Below, one piece after another: positions 34,278 through 43,721 of a stretch of DNA of 43,721 nucleotides; within the stretch, counting starts at the first letter, position 1; each line of letters opens with the position of its first letter. The notes under the pieces were generated by a model. It worked only from the letters and a program-made list of their open reading frames with translations. It did not search any database and was not told the origin of the DNA. Source of the stretch: Ectocarpus siliculosus. Taxonomy: Eukaryota > Sar > Phaeophyceae > Ectocarpales > Ectocarpaceae. The stretch covers positions 3,243,968 to 3,287,688 of the forward strand of contig FN649758.1 of the NCBI GenBank assembly GCA_000310025.1, given 5' to 3'. Both the position numbers and the translations under genes were made by a program.

Positions 34278-36183
34278 GTGCGTTCTCTGCCCTGTATATT
34301 TTCTACCCCTCTGCCTGCATTCAGGGTTGTCGTGAAAGGCTACAGTACTCACTTTGAACAGCGCTGTTGAAAAGATCGGGTGAAGAAGCGCACGAACGAA
34401 ACGTTTCCAGCGTCAAACTAGTGCCCGGTCGAAACGGGTAGTTTTCGAGGCCGTACAAAGAGACGACGTCCACAAGATCCTTCAATAGCCGGTCTCCTGG
34501 CAAGCATATGCACGATCTTGACGCTTGCGTCTCAGGTGAGATGTGCGATGTCTCCCGTGATTGTTTTTTTGCCGCCCCCTTACTTTGGTCACCGTGTTTG
34601 CACAACGTTCAAGGTTCCTGCTGATCAACGTCACAAAGCCGAAAACGCAGCGCTACTTTGCCGGAGATGGCGGAGGCTTCGACCTGGCGGCCGCAGCAGC
34701 AAGGCAGCACTCTACCATCAAGTACGGATTGAAATAAACCGCACGAGGTATACTGGTATAAGTTTGGTGCGCCAGTGGCTTCGATGGAGACCACAGGGAC
34801 AGCACAAACTCGAAAAACCTTGGTCACCCTAAGGGTGAAAAGCGTGGCAGAGAAAAACGTTAGAGGGTAGAACGGGTATGTCGTTCACGAGCCGGAAGAC
34901 ATATGGAAGTCTGTTGGATACGTTCGGGTGCTTCTTGATCGAAGTAATGCTGATGCCCCCCCCCTTGAAGGTCAAATTCAGGACCGGGCCATTGGCCTTC
35001 GAGAACGTAGACGAAGATTTAGGAAGGAACACTGTAGATGATCAAGACGACAAGTTCAAACGTGATTGTGGCTCCGAGTGCAAAGACCGCGGTCATGTAC
35101 AGTAGTTGCGGAATATCGGTTGTACAAGAAGGAGAGGCAAGTGTACATGACTGAGCTGGGAAAAGTAGAAGGAAGGTGCAGGGAGATGTATGACGAGTGG
35201 GATAGCCAAGAGAGTAGCTGTACTGGGGCATAGGAAGTGGGTTGAAAAGGCGGGAAGGGATATCGAAAGGATAGATAGACTAGGGAAGACCTTTTTGAGC
35301 CACCTGTGGCAAAGTAGGAGTAGGAAGGAACGATTGGCCATCGGTTATCGGTCCTGTGGCAACAATGCTCCGTCCTCTCGAGGACGCGTGGTCCATGGTC
35401 TAACCGCTAAGGCATGCAAAACATAAGAGTACGCCCCCCCGCCTGCAGCTTCGCTGCCAGAAATTGCTCCGGGGGAGGGGTTCGTAGCACGAAGTGGGCT
35501 AACCAGGAGCGGGGGGCTAACACACTACTGGGACGACTTTGGCAGCACCATGAGCACAAAGAACAGTCTACATGAAGAACATCGGGACTACTCCCTCTCT
35601 CCCGACAGATGTGCACTCTCAACCCGTGAGACCAACCAATATCCGATCGCCACCGAACGCACAAATTCGGCAACACCAGCACACCCTGCCTACCACCCAG
35701 ACCTGTCCACGTCATCTCCTATACTACCCGTGCATGACGTCCACCACTTCTACCTCCTACGACGCCTTACAAACTCATTCGCTACGCATCGCCAACAACA
35801 ACGAAAATTTTGGGATTGCAGCTATGTAACACATCACGCCCACCCCGCATATCTTGGAAGTACATGTAGTGTACAGAGTGCTTCAGCGAACCTGTTGATT
35901 ACTTCATGCTGGATGATTTCGTAGGTTTGTTGGACTCGCGTCACTTACTGTGTGGTCGTCCGAAACAGCGCAACAACCCCCACCAATAATAACGTTCATT
36001 GTAGCGACGATAGTTCAAGCGAAAAGATGACGACGACCCCGTCATCTCGCTGTTGATGTTCCATATTCAAACTTGTCGTTAACCAGGGGCCTTCGACTTT
36101 ACTGCTTGTGGCTTGGCTACAGATTTCTATTTGGTGTAACCCTAACCTGCCCGAAGGCCATGCAAATTTTATTTTCGAATGAC
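34278..36183. other. No supported gene; one charged coding-like fragment
   Basis: A last exon for PARP copy 3 may exist after the acceptor at 34321-34324, but it does not match copy 1. At about 35099-35420 two adjoining plus-strand frames encode charged, helix-prone peptides (AEYRLYKKERQVYMTELGK, then RKWVEKAGRDIERIDRLGK), which look like remains of a gene. I do not recognise it. Nothing else is supported. Confidence 0.35.
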
Positions 36184-36860
36184 TCAATCAACCGTCCTTC
36201 GTTGAGCACTCCAACCGAACCCCCACAGCTGCAAACAACACCGCACGCTCAAGGCTCCCCTCCGGTCATCGCCAATCAAGGCCGAGGTGGGGCACATTGT
36301 TCCGTTCTTCCGGTGCTGCTCCTGTCTCCGTGGCTGCTTCGGCATCGGGAACGGTGCTTCCGTCCTCCTCCACTCGTCCCTCTCCTCCTCCCGCCGCCGC
36401 CTCCAGTTCTTCCGGCGAAGACCCCGAACCAAGCCCCAAGCCCGCCGCCAGCGGACCATCGAACCAGTTGAAACGGGCGGGCCCGGGGTGAGGAGGGCCA
36501 GGTACCGCTTCTTGACCCGCCTGGCACGGAACAGCTCGTTCAGCTGCTTCGTGGCATCCTTGTGCCTCGCGAAGACGACGACCCCTGACGTGCAGACGTC
36601 CAGCCGCGACACCGCGTGTAGAGGCGGGGGTAGAGACCGCGACCCGGGGGAAATGCCCGCGACCGCCAGGCTTGCCTGCTGGAAACACGCAGTTCTGCAC
36701 GCCGTTGTCGATGGTCGGGACCGTCGACACCCCCGCGGGCTTGTCGACGACCACGAAGTCTTCGTTCTTGTGCACGATCCGCTTGCTCCAGTCTGTGACC
36801 TGTGACGCTGGGAAAGTCCGGGGGTCGCAGTGCACCCGGACTACCTACATAGCACATCAT
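36184..36860 (-). pseudogene. RluA-family RNA pseudouridine synthase, frameshifted or with an unrecognised intron
   Basis: The minus strand encodes DWSKRIVHKNEDFVVVDKPA then GVSTVPTIDNGVQNCVF, a strong RluA-type N-terminal core. In another frame it continues LPPPLHAVSRLDVCTSGVVV, then RHKDATKQLNELFRARRVKK and RYLALLTP. The catalytic Asp of the HRLD motif is kept, but His is Ser (SRLD). RluA enzymes isomerise uridine to pseudouridine in rRNA or tRNA. The two frames differ by one base, and dropping one C from a CCCCC run near 36650 would join them, so a homopolymer error is possible. Both ends are incomplete: upstream sequence is lacking and the tail after the KKRYLALL block degenerates. Confidence 0.72.
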
Positions 36861-36879
36861 GTCTTTTGGTAGGGCGGTT

Positions 36880-39545
36880 CGCGGGCCCCCCCGCTCCCCC
36901 GCTACCCGCGACGCCGCGGGCTGCGCTACCCACTTCTGCTGCTGTCACAAATAAATCACGGGAGTCAGGAAGTTCAGGAGGGCGACGACCCAAACCAATG
37001 TTCGCCACCACCTACTGTAGCTGTCGATATATTTTAAATGCTGCATGAAAAGGCTTGGTGTTTTGTTGGTGTTTTCTTCGCCAGAAATTAAGAAATACGT
37101 AATATGAGGAATTAAGGAAATAAGAGCAGCAGGATGATGATGCGACAGCCTAAAGGAATTAAGAAATCCGTTTATAAGAGATGGCCGACTTCGGGTGGTC
37201 CTTGAGCGAAAATAAGAAACTGAGGCTCGACCCGAATGACGTTGTCTCCGGGCCAGTTGGTACCGGGCCAGTGGTACGCTACATCCGCAATAAGCAGCTT
37301 TACAGTTCCCGTATCTTACAGAGATGGTCTCACCGGTACCACTATGCCATTTCACCCAGTTGGGCTGTGCCTTCCACGCGCTCCCATCCCCCAGGAGTCA
37401 CTACTTGCCCACACATGCACATCCGAAGCAGCAGGGCAATATGATGTGTCCACAACCACACCAACACATCACACATGTCATGTTATCCGTGGATGCATAC
37501 CCTAGACCCACTCTGTGTACTCCACGGAGACCCTTGCGCCGGGACCGTTCCGACGACCAATCCTCGAAGTTTCTCCGAACAGGAGTACGGTGCGAGAGGA
37601 GAGCAGCATACACACTTTACCACCTCCGCAAAATTCGTCCGTCTCGAGGCTGTGTGCCTATCCGTAGGAGGAAGGGCTGCTGGGGCCACCAACTGCACAA
37701 GCGGACAGCGAGGAGGATATCTGCCCTCGGCGCTGTCTCTCTGCTGCGAGATAGGGCAGCAGCAGTTATCGAGACAGTCCTGGTGGGAAAAGCGGAAAAG
37801 CCGGCCAGCCGGCCGGGACTCGGATCGGTCCTGGGTGAGTGTCCTCCTTACCGGGGCAGGCAGCAAACGAGGAGGACCGCCCATGATTTCCGTCCACCGC
37901 CCTCTTTTGTGTATCCCGCGCGATAACGCAAGCTGTAGAGTCCTGATTGAACCATCACGTCCTAAACATCATGTGTGAAAACACTGATGTAGCACTCTGT
38001 GCGGAGGAACCTCGCATGCAGCAGCCCGAACCGATCATGTCACACTGCTGGTACGCTGGTACTCCAGTAAAGTTGCATAGAAGGTAGCAACCAATGATGT
38101 AGGAGGCTTCCTATGCATACGACTACGGAAATAAAAGTTACTGTCATCACTGTGTGCATGCATGCTTATTTCCAAGGACAGGGACAACCTGTCCCGCTTC
38201 CTTGTTCTGAACTATGTCGAACACATTTCAGCTGTAGAATCCTTCTGCGTACCCCCCGATCGGACTTCTCCACGCGTGAAAAAGATAATATACTGCTGTA
38301 CAATGAAGGCAATCGCGTATAATATGTTGTGTGTGGGTCCGACATCCGATTGATCCCGCAAGGGCTTGTCTTAATCCTCGCGGTATTCTTGCCGGTCCCC
38401 ATCAGTTGGAGTCGCACCAATGAGAAACGCCACGCTGAGCGTTGATGGTTTGATAAAAGGAGGTACAGAGTACAGTCTACAGTTTGCGTAACGGCAGTTT
38501 GCGTAATGTCTACCACTGCAGAGTAGATGTTGATGGTTTAGACAACATCAATACGGAAGGCAGTGAGATGAACACACCGCAATGTTCTCAGCAGTGCCCA
38601 CCGGCTTCCTCCGCAACCCATCAGACAGACACCTAGACACACCGGAGACACAGTCAGCCGGTAAGGCCACAGAACCACGAAGAAAAAATGGGTGTGTCGG
38701 CACACACGCGACAAGCGCCCGCGAAAACCCGTGAACATTTTTACCCCCCGGTTGTACATGACCTACAGCAGTAGGCTACACCTGTGTAAACACCAGCGGC
38801 ACAGTTTCCCTTGTCGTTTTGAGCCGAGGTGGAGCGGGCGGGTCGGCGCTGGGGAAGGCACCTGTAATCACCAGCGTGGGGGGCACAGCTTAGCTTGGTC
38901 GTTTTGCCTGGTATCTTGTGTGAGGTGGAAGTGACATGTTCTACAAAAAGTCCATGGGTTTTTCTCATAGCAAACCTTATGTTTTTCTCAACACACACCA
39001 CTGATCGGTGAGCAGGGTGCGAAATATATATATCTACGTGTACGCACTTCCCCACGGACGGCGTCTCGGAGACTGACTGAAGGCAGGACAGGTGTATGTT
39101 GGCATGATTGTATGTTCTCTCGAGATCGACCCCAATCACAACATTCAAACCTTAGCGAAAGGCCGGTGGTGCCTTGCTGTGTTCCTGCTGCACCCGGTGT
39201 GGTTATTAGTGGGCTTGGTCCGACCTGCATCGTCCAATCCCTGGGACTTTCGGAGATGGCCACATGACCGCAGTGGCGTTTTCAACAAGTGGAGCACAAT
39301 GAACTTCAGACTTCCAACTCACTATTATCTACCGTCCACGGCAACAGGTACCAGGTACAACCGCGCGGCGAGGATCACGACAAAGGATCAGATAAACTTT
39401 TCCAGGACATCCAACGTCAGCGTTGGCATCAGCGTTAGCACCGACTACCAAGAGGCGCCAGGTGACGCGCCACCAGTCTCGAGAGTGGTTCACAATTTTC
39501 GGCACGGAGACCACCACCACCACTACCGCTACTTTTTTGGTCGTC
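36880..39545. other. No supported gene
   Basis: Only short frames. A locally AT-rich stretch (about 37050-37185) with repeated gaattaagaaat-like words stands out from its GC-richer surroundings. The part next to 39545 should hold the promoter and leader of PARP copy 4, but I see no clear element. Confidence 0.4.
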
Positions 39546-42500
39546 ATGTCCGACGATGAGCCCTACAACGACGACATGCCAGACGACGACATGGACCAGC
39601 AGGAGGAGGAGGCTTCGGACTACGACTCCGAGTACGCCTGGGAGGAGGGACAGTCCGATGGCGAGGTCGAGAGCTCGACGAAGGGAATGGTACGCCTGCG
39701 TGCGGAATTTTCTGCGCTTGTTTCCTTCGTTTGTCGTCCAGCGGGTTCTATGCCGCTCTTCTAAACGTGCACTTGTCGGGACATTTTTGATGGTGGGCGG
39801 TAGGGGGCGTTCTCCTTTCAAAGCAGTCTGGCGGATAACATTATTCCGTTATGTATTGGAACAAGAATAGCTTGCGGTGCCAACCCCCGGATCCCGCCGG
39901 CTCGTGGAGCAAGCATCATTGTAGTGACCCTGTTCTACCCTTGTGCACCACTATCTGCAGGACAGCATGTCATCTCGCACATCATTGCCGCCCCGCCCTT
40001 TCCCTAGTGCGGCTTGTGGGAAGTCTGCGTGGTCGGCAATAGTAGACGGTTGCCCGTCCCGGCTCAATTTGGAAAGCCAAGACGGATGGAATGGGTGACT
40101 ATCCTATACGGTTGTCCAGTCAAGCATGCATATTGTTCATATTTCCGGTGGTGCAGCGGTTTTCTCTGCGGGAATGCTGCAACGTTGCGAACGCAAAGAT
40201 TAAACTATTCGCCGAGGCACAACCTCAAGGAGCACACGGCGTCCCACAGCCGAGCGAAGCACTCAGTCTACCCCGTCCCCCGACGACCCGCCCACCCACC
40301 CCCGGGCGAAAAACACGCCTGCCAGGACCTCGCCAAGGCAGACGCCGACGCCCTGAACGTGGACGTGGAAGGCATGTTCGCCAAGGTGGAGGCCCACACG
40401 TCCACCCTCATCCGCCTCTGGGTGTGCGTGGAGCACTCGAGGCTGTTCGAGGGCCTCGCCACGAGCGCCGTGGAGGCCCTAGGACTGGACCCCGCCAAGG
40501 ACGTGATGGTGCGAGCGTGTGCTGCGCTCGTGTGTCTTCTCTAATGTCGTATGCATAGAACTCCCGATGCTGCTGCGCTCCACTTGTTTTGTCTGTCGAG
40601 TCTAATGGCGTAGAGCTTCCTATGATGCTGCTGTTGCCTTGTTTTGTCGATTATTTCGTCGTCCGTTGAGTGATCAGCGCCGCTGTTGCCCGCGTAAAAG
40701 CAGGGGGTGTCGCGCGATTGTGTCTCCCGGGAATTTCTGTTTCTGCGTTTTTTGCTCTCTTCGTGTTGTCTGGGTAGGCCGACGATGCCAAAACAACGCA
40801 TCAAAGGCGCTTGTGTAGCGCGCACTTGACGAGAGAGCAGCGAGCGTCCGTTCAATCATGCACCTATTTTGACAAAAACAATTGAGAAAGACTTTTGCCT
40901 CAACCTACTACATCGTGCGGAAAACACACACGAAGGCGTTTTCCAAAGCCTTGGCAAACGTGGGAAAGGGTTGTTTGGCAGTCCACCAGGTCTCGAGCCC
41001 ATGCAATAGCGCCGCCGAACTCTTTCGTCGTGGTGCCTGCGCTTGGCGCCGTTTTTGCTGTTTGTGGACTTGATGTGATGGTGTTTGTGCAGGTTATGTT
41101 CACGACAGACCAAGATTACCCCGGGTGCGTGCGACCGAAGGTGCAGTGGGCGAGGCAGGTGGACCCCGTCAAGAGCAAAGCGGACGACCTTTGCCCTGAA
41201 GGGAGGTAAGCTAACTGCTATTAGGGGATGGTGATATGAGTTATCGAGGATCCCCTCCCCCCCCTCCCCCCCCCCCCCCGATGGTGTGGCAACTTTTAAA
41301 GCGAAAACAGCAATGCGCATAGCTGAGACTCAGATTCAAGATCGACGAGCAAACAATGAAACTGTGTCTACCCTTGTGTGACGGTGCCCATTCATCAATA
41401 TACGTCGTGTATCGGCCGCGCGTTGATACGGTGAAACGTAACCTATTATTGGGTTTTTCTTTCGGAGAAAGATCTGCGGAGTTCGTACGTATCCAGCCGA
41501 GTGGAGGAGATGAGAATTTTCGGTATGTGCTCTGGCAAAGAACAACAGTCGGCTGTGACTGTAGCTTCACCAGAAACTAACGGCACGCGCTCTATTTATT
41601 TGGTATCACATTTTTCCATCTCTACTACTGTCGCCGTCATCCTCATGTTTCACCGTCCGTCACAGAGTTGGTGCCCTCCGCTCGTGCTTGCCTCTCTAGA
41701 CGAAGACCTCCCATACGGGGCTGCTGTACCGAGGTCACAACCGCTCACATCACCACCACCACCACCACCACCAAACCCCACAGCAGTCACTTGACGGCAA
41801 CCAGAAACATTCAATCACTCGAAGAAACGGCCGCAATCCGCCCCCCGGGGTTTCCAAAGAAGCGTTTCGTATGCACCCCTCCCTCTACCCTCACGCCCAG
41901 TTTGGCACGGCTAAACGCACGGATGATGACCAGCTTCTGGTCGGTCCTTGCGAAACGTGGCCTGGGTCGGCGAAAACCCGGCACATCGCTCAGTCCCGGG
42001 ATGCGAGGTCAATGTTTGTAACGACTGCGGCATTCTACATGAGTATACCCCCCCCCTACCCTCACGCCCCCCCGTGTTTGCCATCGGGGTTGGGTTTTCG
42101 TAGCTTGGCAACGACGTTGTAAAACAAGCCCCCCCTCGGTGTTTGCCATCGCTATTGAGTTTTCGTCGCTTGGCAACGACATTGTAACACAAGCCATTTC
42201 ACTTCGTGAACTCGCATCCAGGTTACCGGGGTTTTTTTGCCCCGTTTTTTTTTGTTGCCCCGGTAACCATAATTGTGGTCGGGCAGATCATGTTGTGCGG
42301 GGTCGAGAACCCTCACGCCGCGCAAGGGGGATGATCGCACCACGTTGTGTTAAAATGGTAAAGCATCCCCGAGGCAGTCACACAGTGCTTATAACTGTCT
42401 CTAGAAGTGAAAGCACCAGAAAATAAATGAAGTCATACGCAGCTGTCATCCGTACGCAAGGAAGTAAGCACAAGATGCCGGACACCCTTAGCAGGATGCA

Positions 42501-43533
42501 GCGCACCCTTCAGGTCCGGTGCGAACCCGGCGTGCTCCGTCCCGGCTTTGTAGGGATGCGAGGTCAATGGTCTAACGACTACGACATGCACGACTATGAG
42601 TACACCCCCCCCCCCCCCCCCCCCTACCCTCACTGCCCGCCGGCTGTGGAAAAACGAAACAGGATCGGCGAGATCTTCCCCCTCCAGGGAACCCTCTGCC
42701 AGAAACTGGACGAAGACCTGAAGGGCATGTGGCCCCGCGCGGCGGACAGGACCAGGGTTAGACGCGAAATTTCCGCCCAACTTAGGGGCGGAGGTGGCGG
42801 TGGCGGCGGCGGCGGCGGTGGGGGCAGCGGCAGCGGCGGCGGCGGCGGCGGCAACGGTAACGGATCCAGCGGTCGAGCCGGGGTCACCGAAGATGGTGGT
42901 GGTGGCTCAGCCGGCGGCGGAGGAGATGGTGCGGCGGCGGCGGCAGTGGCGGCAGCGGCAGTGGCGGCGGCGGGGGCAGCAGGGGCCGACGTGCACGGAG
43001 CAGCGCCGCCGTCGGTGGGAGGCGCAGTGTGGACCGGGGGGGGGGCGGCGGCTGAGCCTGACAGCGCGGCAGTCCAGTGGGCGATCGAATCGATCTGCGA
43101 GACCACCGGCGCGTCGAGAGAGCTTGTTGCCTACACTCTCATGGTCTCCAAGGTTTGTCGTCTGGAGAGGATTGCCGTCGTGTTGGCGTTGAGGTGGTGG
43201 TACATACGGTGTCGACTGGTGTTCGCGGTAGCTCATCGTGGATGGTAACCCACAGGATTGCTGCCAAAGCAATAGCGCAAGGAAATGGAGAACCTGTCAG
43301 ACAATGTTAACCAGGCATACGACTACATGTCATCACTGTCGATCAACACTTCTCCTCCGCTACCCTGCAATTCCCACCCACCTTCCTACGCACGACTTGG
43401 CAACCTCCCGTTGTTGCAGTACGACGAGCACCGGGCACACCTGACCCTTCTGGACGATGGGCTGCGATCCTCGCTGGAGGAAGCCTTCGGAAAAATTCAG
43501 CGTCTGAAGGACATGTACCCGTTCGCGGATGAG
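39546..43533 (+). CDS. PARP6/8-type gene copy 4, 5' part (continues past the window)
   Basis: Exons: 39546-39689, 40326-40508, 41093-41205, 42663-43152, 43315-43533. They total 1149 nt (383 codons), open and with the same phases as exons 1-5 of copy 1. Exon 1 starts MSDDEPYNDD and is very acidic. Exon 2 (DLAKADADAL...LIRLWVCVEHSRLFEG...GLDPAKD) is 183 bases, the same as in copies 1 and 3. Exon 3 has VMFTTDQDYPG and PKVQWARQ. Exon 4 has IGEIFPLQGTLCQKL, a long Gly/Ala tract, and AIESICETTGASRELVAYTL. Exon 5 has LPLLQYDEHRAHLTLLDDGL, RSSLEEAF. The catalytic exons would lie beyond 43721, so activity cannot be judged. No lesion is seen. The start ATG at 39546 is chosen by its fit with copy 1 exon 1. 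Confidence 0.82.
42045..42575 (-). repeat. SINE-like repeat, copy B, inverted relative to copy A
   Basis: The reverse complement matches 4697-5215 over most of its length. It lies in intron 3 of PARP copy 4. Near its head (at about 42515-42530 on the minus strand) is gggttcgcaccgg, a good fit to a Pol III B box (GGTTCGANNCC). Its tail unit of about 65 bases (gatggcaaacac... with cgttgccaagc) is present twice in tandem (about 42075-42130 and 42131-42195). Confidence 0.75.
42221..42268. repeat. Inverted repeat with T-rich loop inside SINE-like copy B
   Basis: ggttaccgggg at 42221-42231 pairs perfectly with ccccggtaacc at 42258-42268; the loop is rich in T. In copy A the corresponding site is A-rich, and its right arm (ggttaccg) is partly kept. 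Confidence 0.8.
42787..42990 (+). repeat. GGC/GCG simple-sequence expansion in exon 4 of PARP copy 4
   Basis: Long ggc/ggt and gcg/gca triplet runs encode poly-Gly followed by Ala-rich stretches. Exon 4 is 490 bases here against 352 in copy 1 and 349 in copy 3, all differing by multiples of three. Confidence 0.9.
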
Positions 43534-43602
43534 GTGGGCTTGCTCTTTGTTCGACTCTATTTCGTCGTTTTAGTTTCCTTATCTGGGGGGTGTACCTGTG
43601 TA

Positions 43603-43721
43603 AACGCATGGCGTAGTCGTTAGACCTCGCATCCCAACAATGCCGGCGGGGGGGGGGGGGGGGGCCGGAACCCTTCCGGCCCGAATCGACAAACCCAACG
43701 GGGTACCCCCCCTGAACGCCC
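43603..43721 (+). repeat. Head of a third SINE-like copy, with tRNA-like motif and long G-run
   Basis: The segment tggcgtagtcgttagacctc followed by gcatccc matches the head of copy B (gtcgtagtcgttagacc...cctcgcatccc) and resembles an RNA polymerase III A box (TGGCNNAGTGG). It is followed by an unbroken run of about 18-20 G near 43649-43666 and then cggcccgaatcgac. It is cut by the window end. It is too short and imperfect for a tRNA gene. Confidence 0.5.

Noticed and set aside
36287-36805. Plus-strand frame of 172 codons
   Set aside because: Antisense to the RluA-like core, which has clear domain motifs on the minus strand.
43603-43640. tRNA gene
   Set aside because: Only an A-box-like motif is seen; no cloverleaf with anticodon and acceptor stem can be drawn, and the segment matches the dispersed SINE-like heads.

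Overview
The window looks like a stretch of a large, intron-rich, repeat-laden eukaryotic nuclear genome. Genes are split by GT-AG introns of 0.1-1.5 kb, coding exons carry GC-rich simple-sequence expansions, and much of the rest is degenerate transposable elements. A brown alga (stramenopile) is my best guess from this style; the lineage is inference and no marker gene proves it.

The dominant content is a local family of four PARP6/PARP8-type ADP-ribosyltransferase (mono-ART-like) genes or gene pieces. I recognised the family from its catalytic blocks (FAFHGS...NWHGILR...G, then GxGIYM, then AVCEVIDR). I then rebuilt exon chains by matching exons between copies. Copy 1 (minus, 21256 to 10068) gives 15 exons whose phases all agree and which sum to 4074 nt, one open frame of 1357 codons plus stop. 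Copy 4 (plus, 39546 to the window edge) gives five in-phase exons matching exons 1-5 of copy 1. Copy 3 (plus, 26676-34277) keeps most exons but has lost exon 1 and exon 3, and has frameshifts in exons 6, 7 and 13. Copy 2 (minus, about 26560-25640) is only the 3' end. Copies 2 and 3 sit head to head about 0.1 kb apart, each cut off at the junction.

Layout: 1-4674 is the 3' part of a degenerate Ty1/Copia retrotransposon with its right LTR. 4697-5215 is a SINE-like repeat. 5585-8217 (minus) holds a broken locus: a gag-like zinc-knuckle segment, a Ser/Thr-rich segment, and a NADAR-domain pseudogene with one in-frame stop and one frameshift. 10068-21256 is PARP copy 1. 22209-24163 is an unclassified element with terminal inverted repeats and subterminal TTTAGTGCCGGT motifs. 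25018-26560 is PARP copy 2 and its flank. 26676-34277 is PARP copy 3. 36184-36860 (minus) is a damaged RluA-type pseudouridine synthase. 39546-43533 is PARP copy 4, with an inverted SINE-like copy in its third intron.

The possible functional theme is ADP-ribose chemistry: a locally amplified ART family, with a NADAR-domain (ADP-ribose N-glycosidase superfamily) remnant downstream of one copy. The NADAR gene is broken here, so any working partnership would have to involve intact relatives elsewhere. The most striking single feature is an array of about seven 54-residue repeats inside the catalytic domain of copy 1, where copies 2 and 3 have a single unit.
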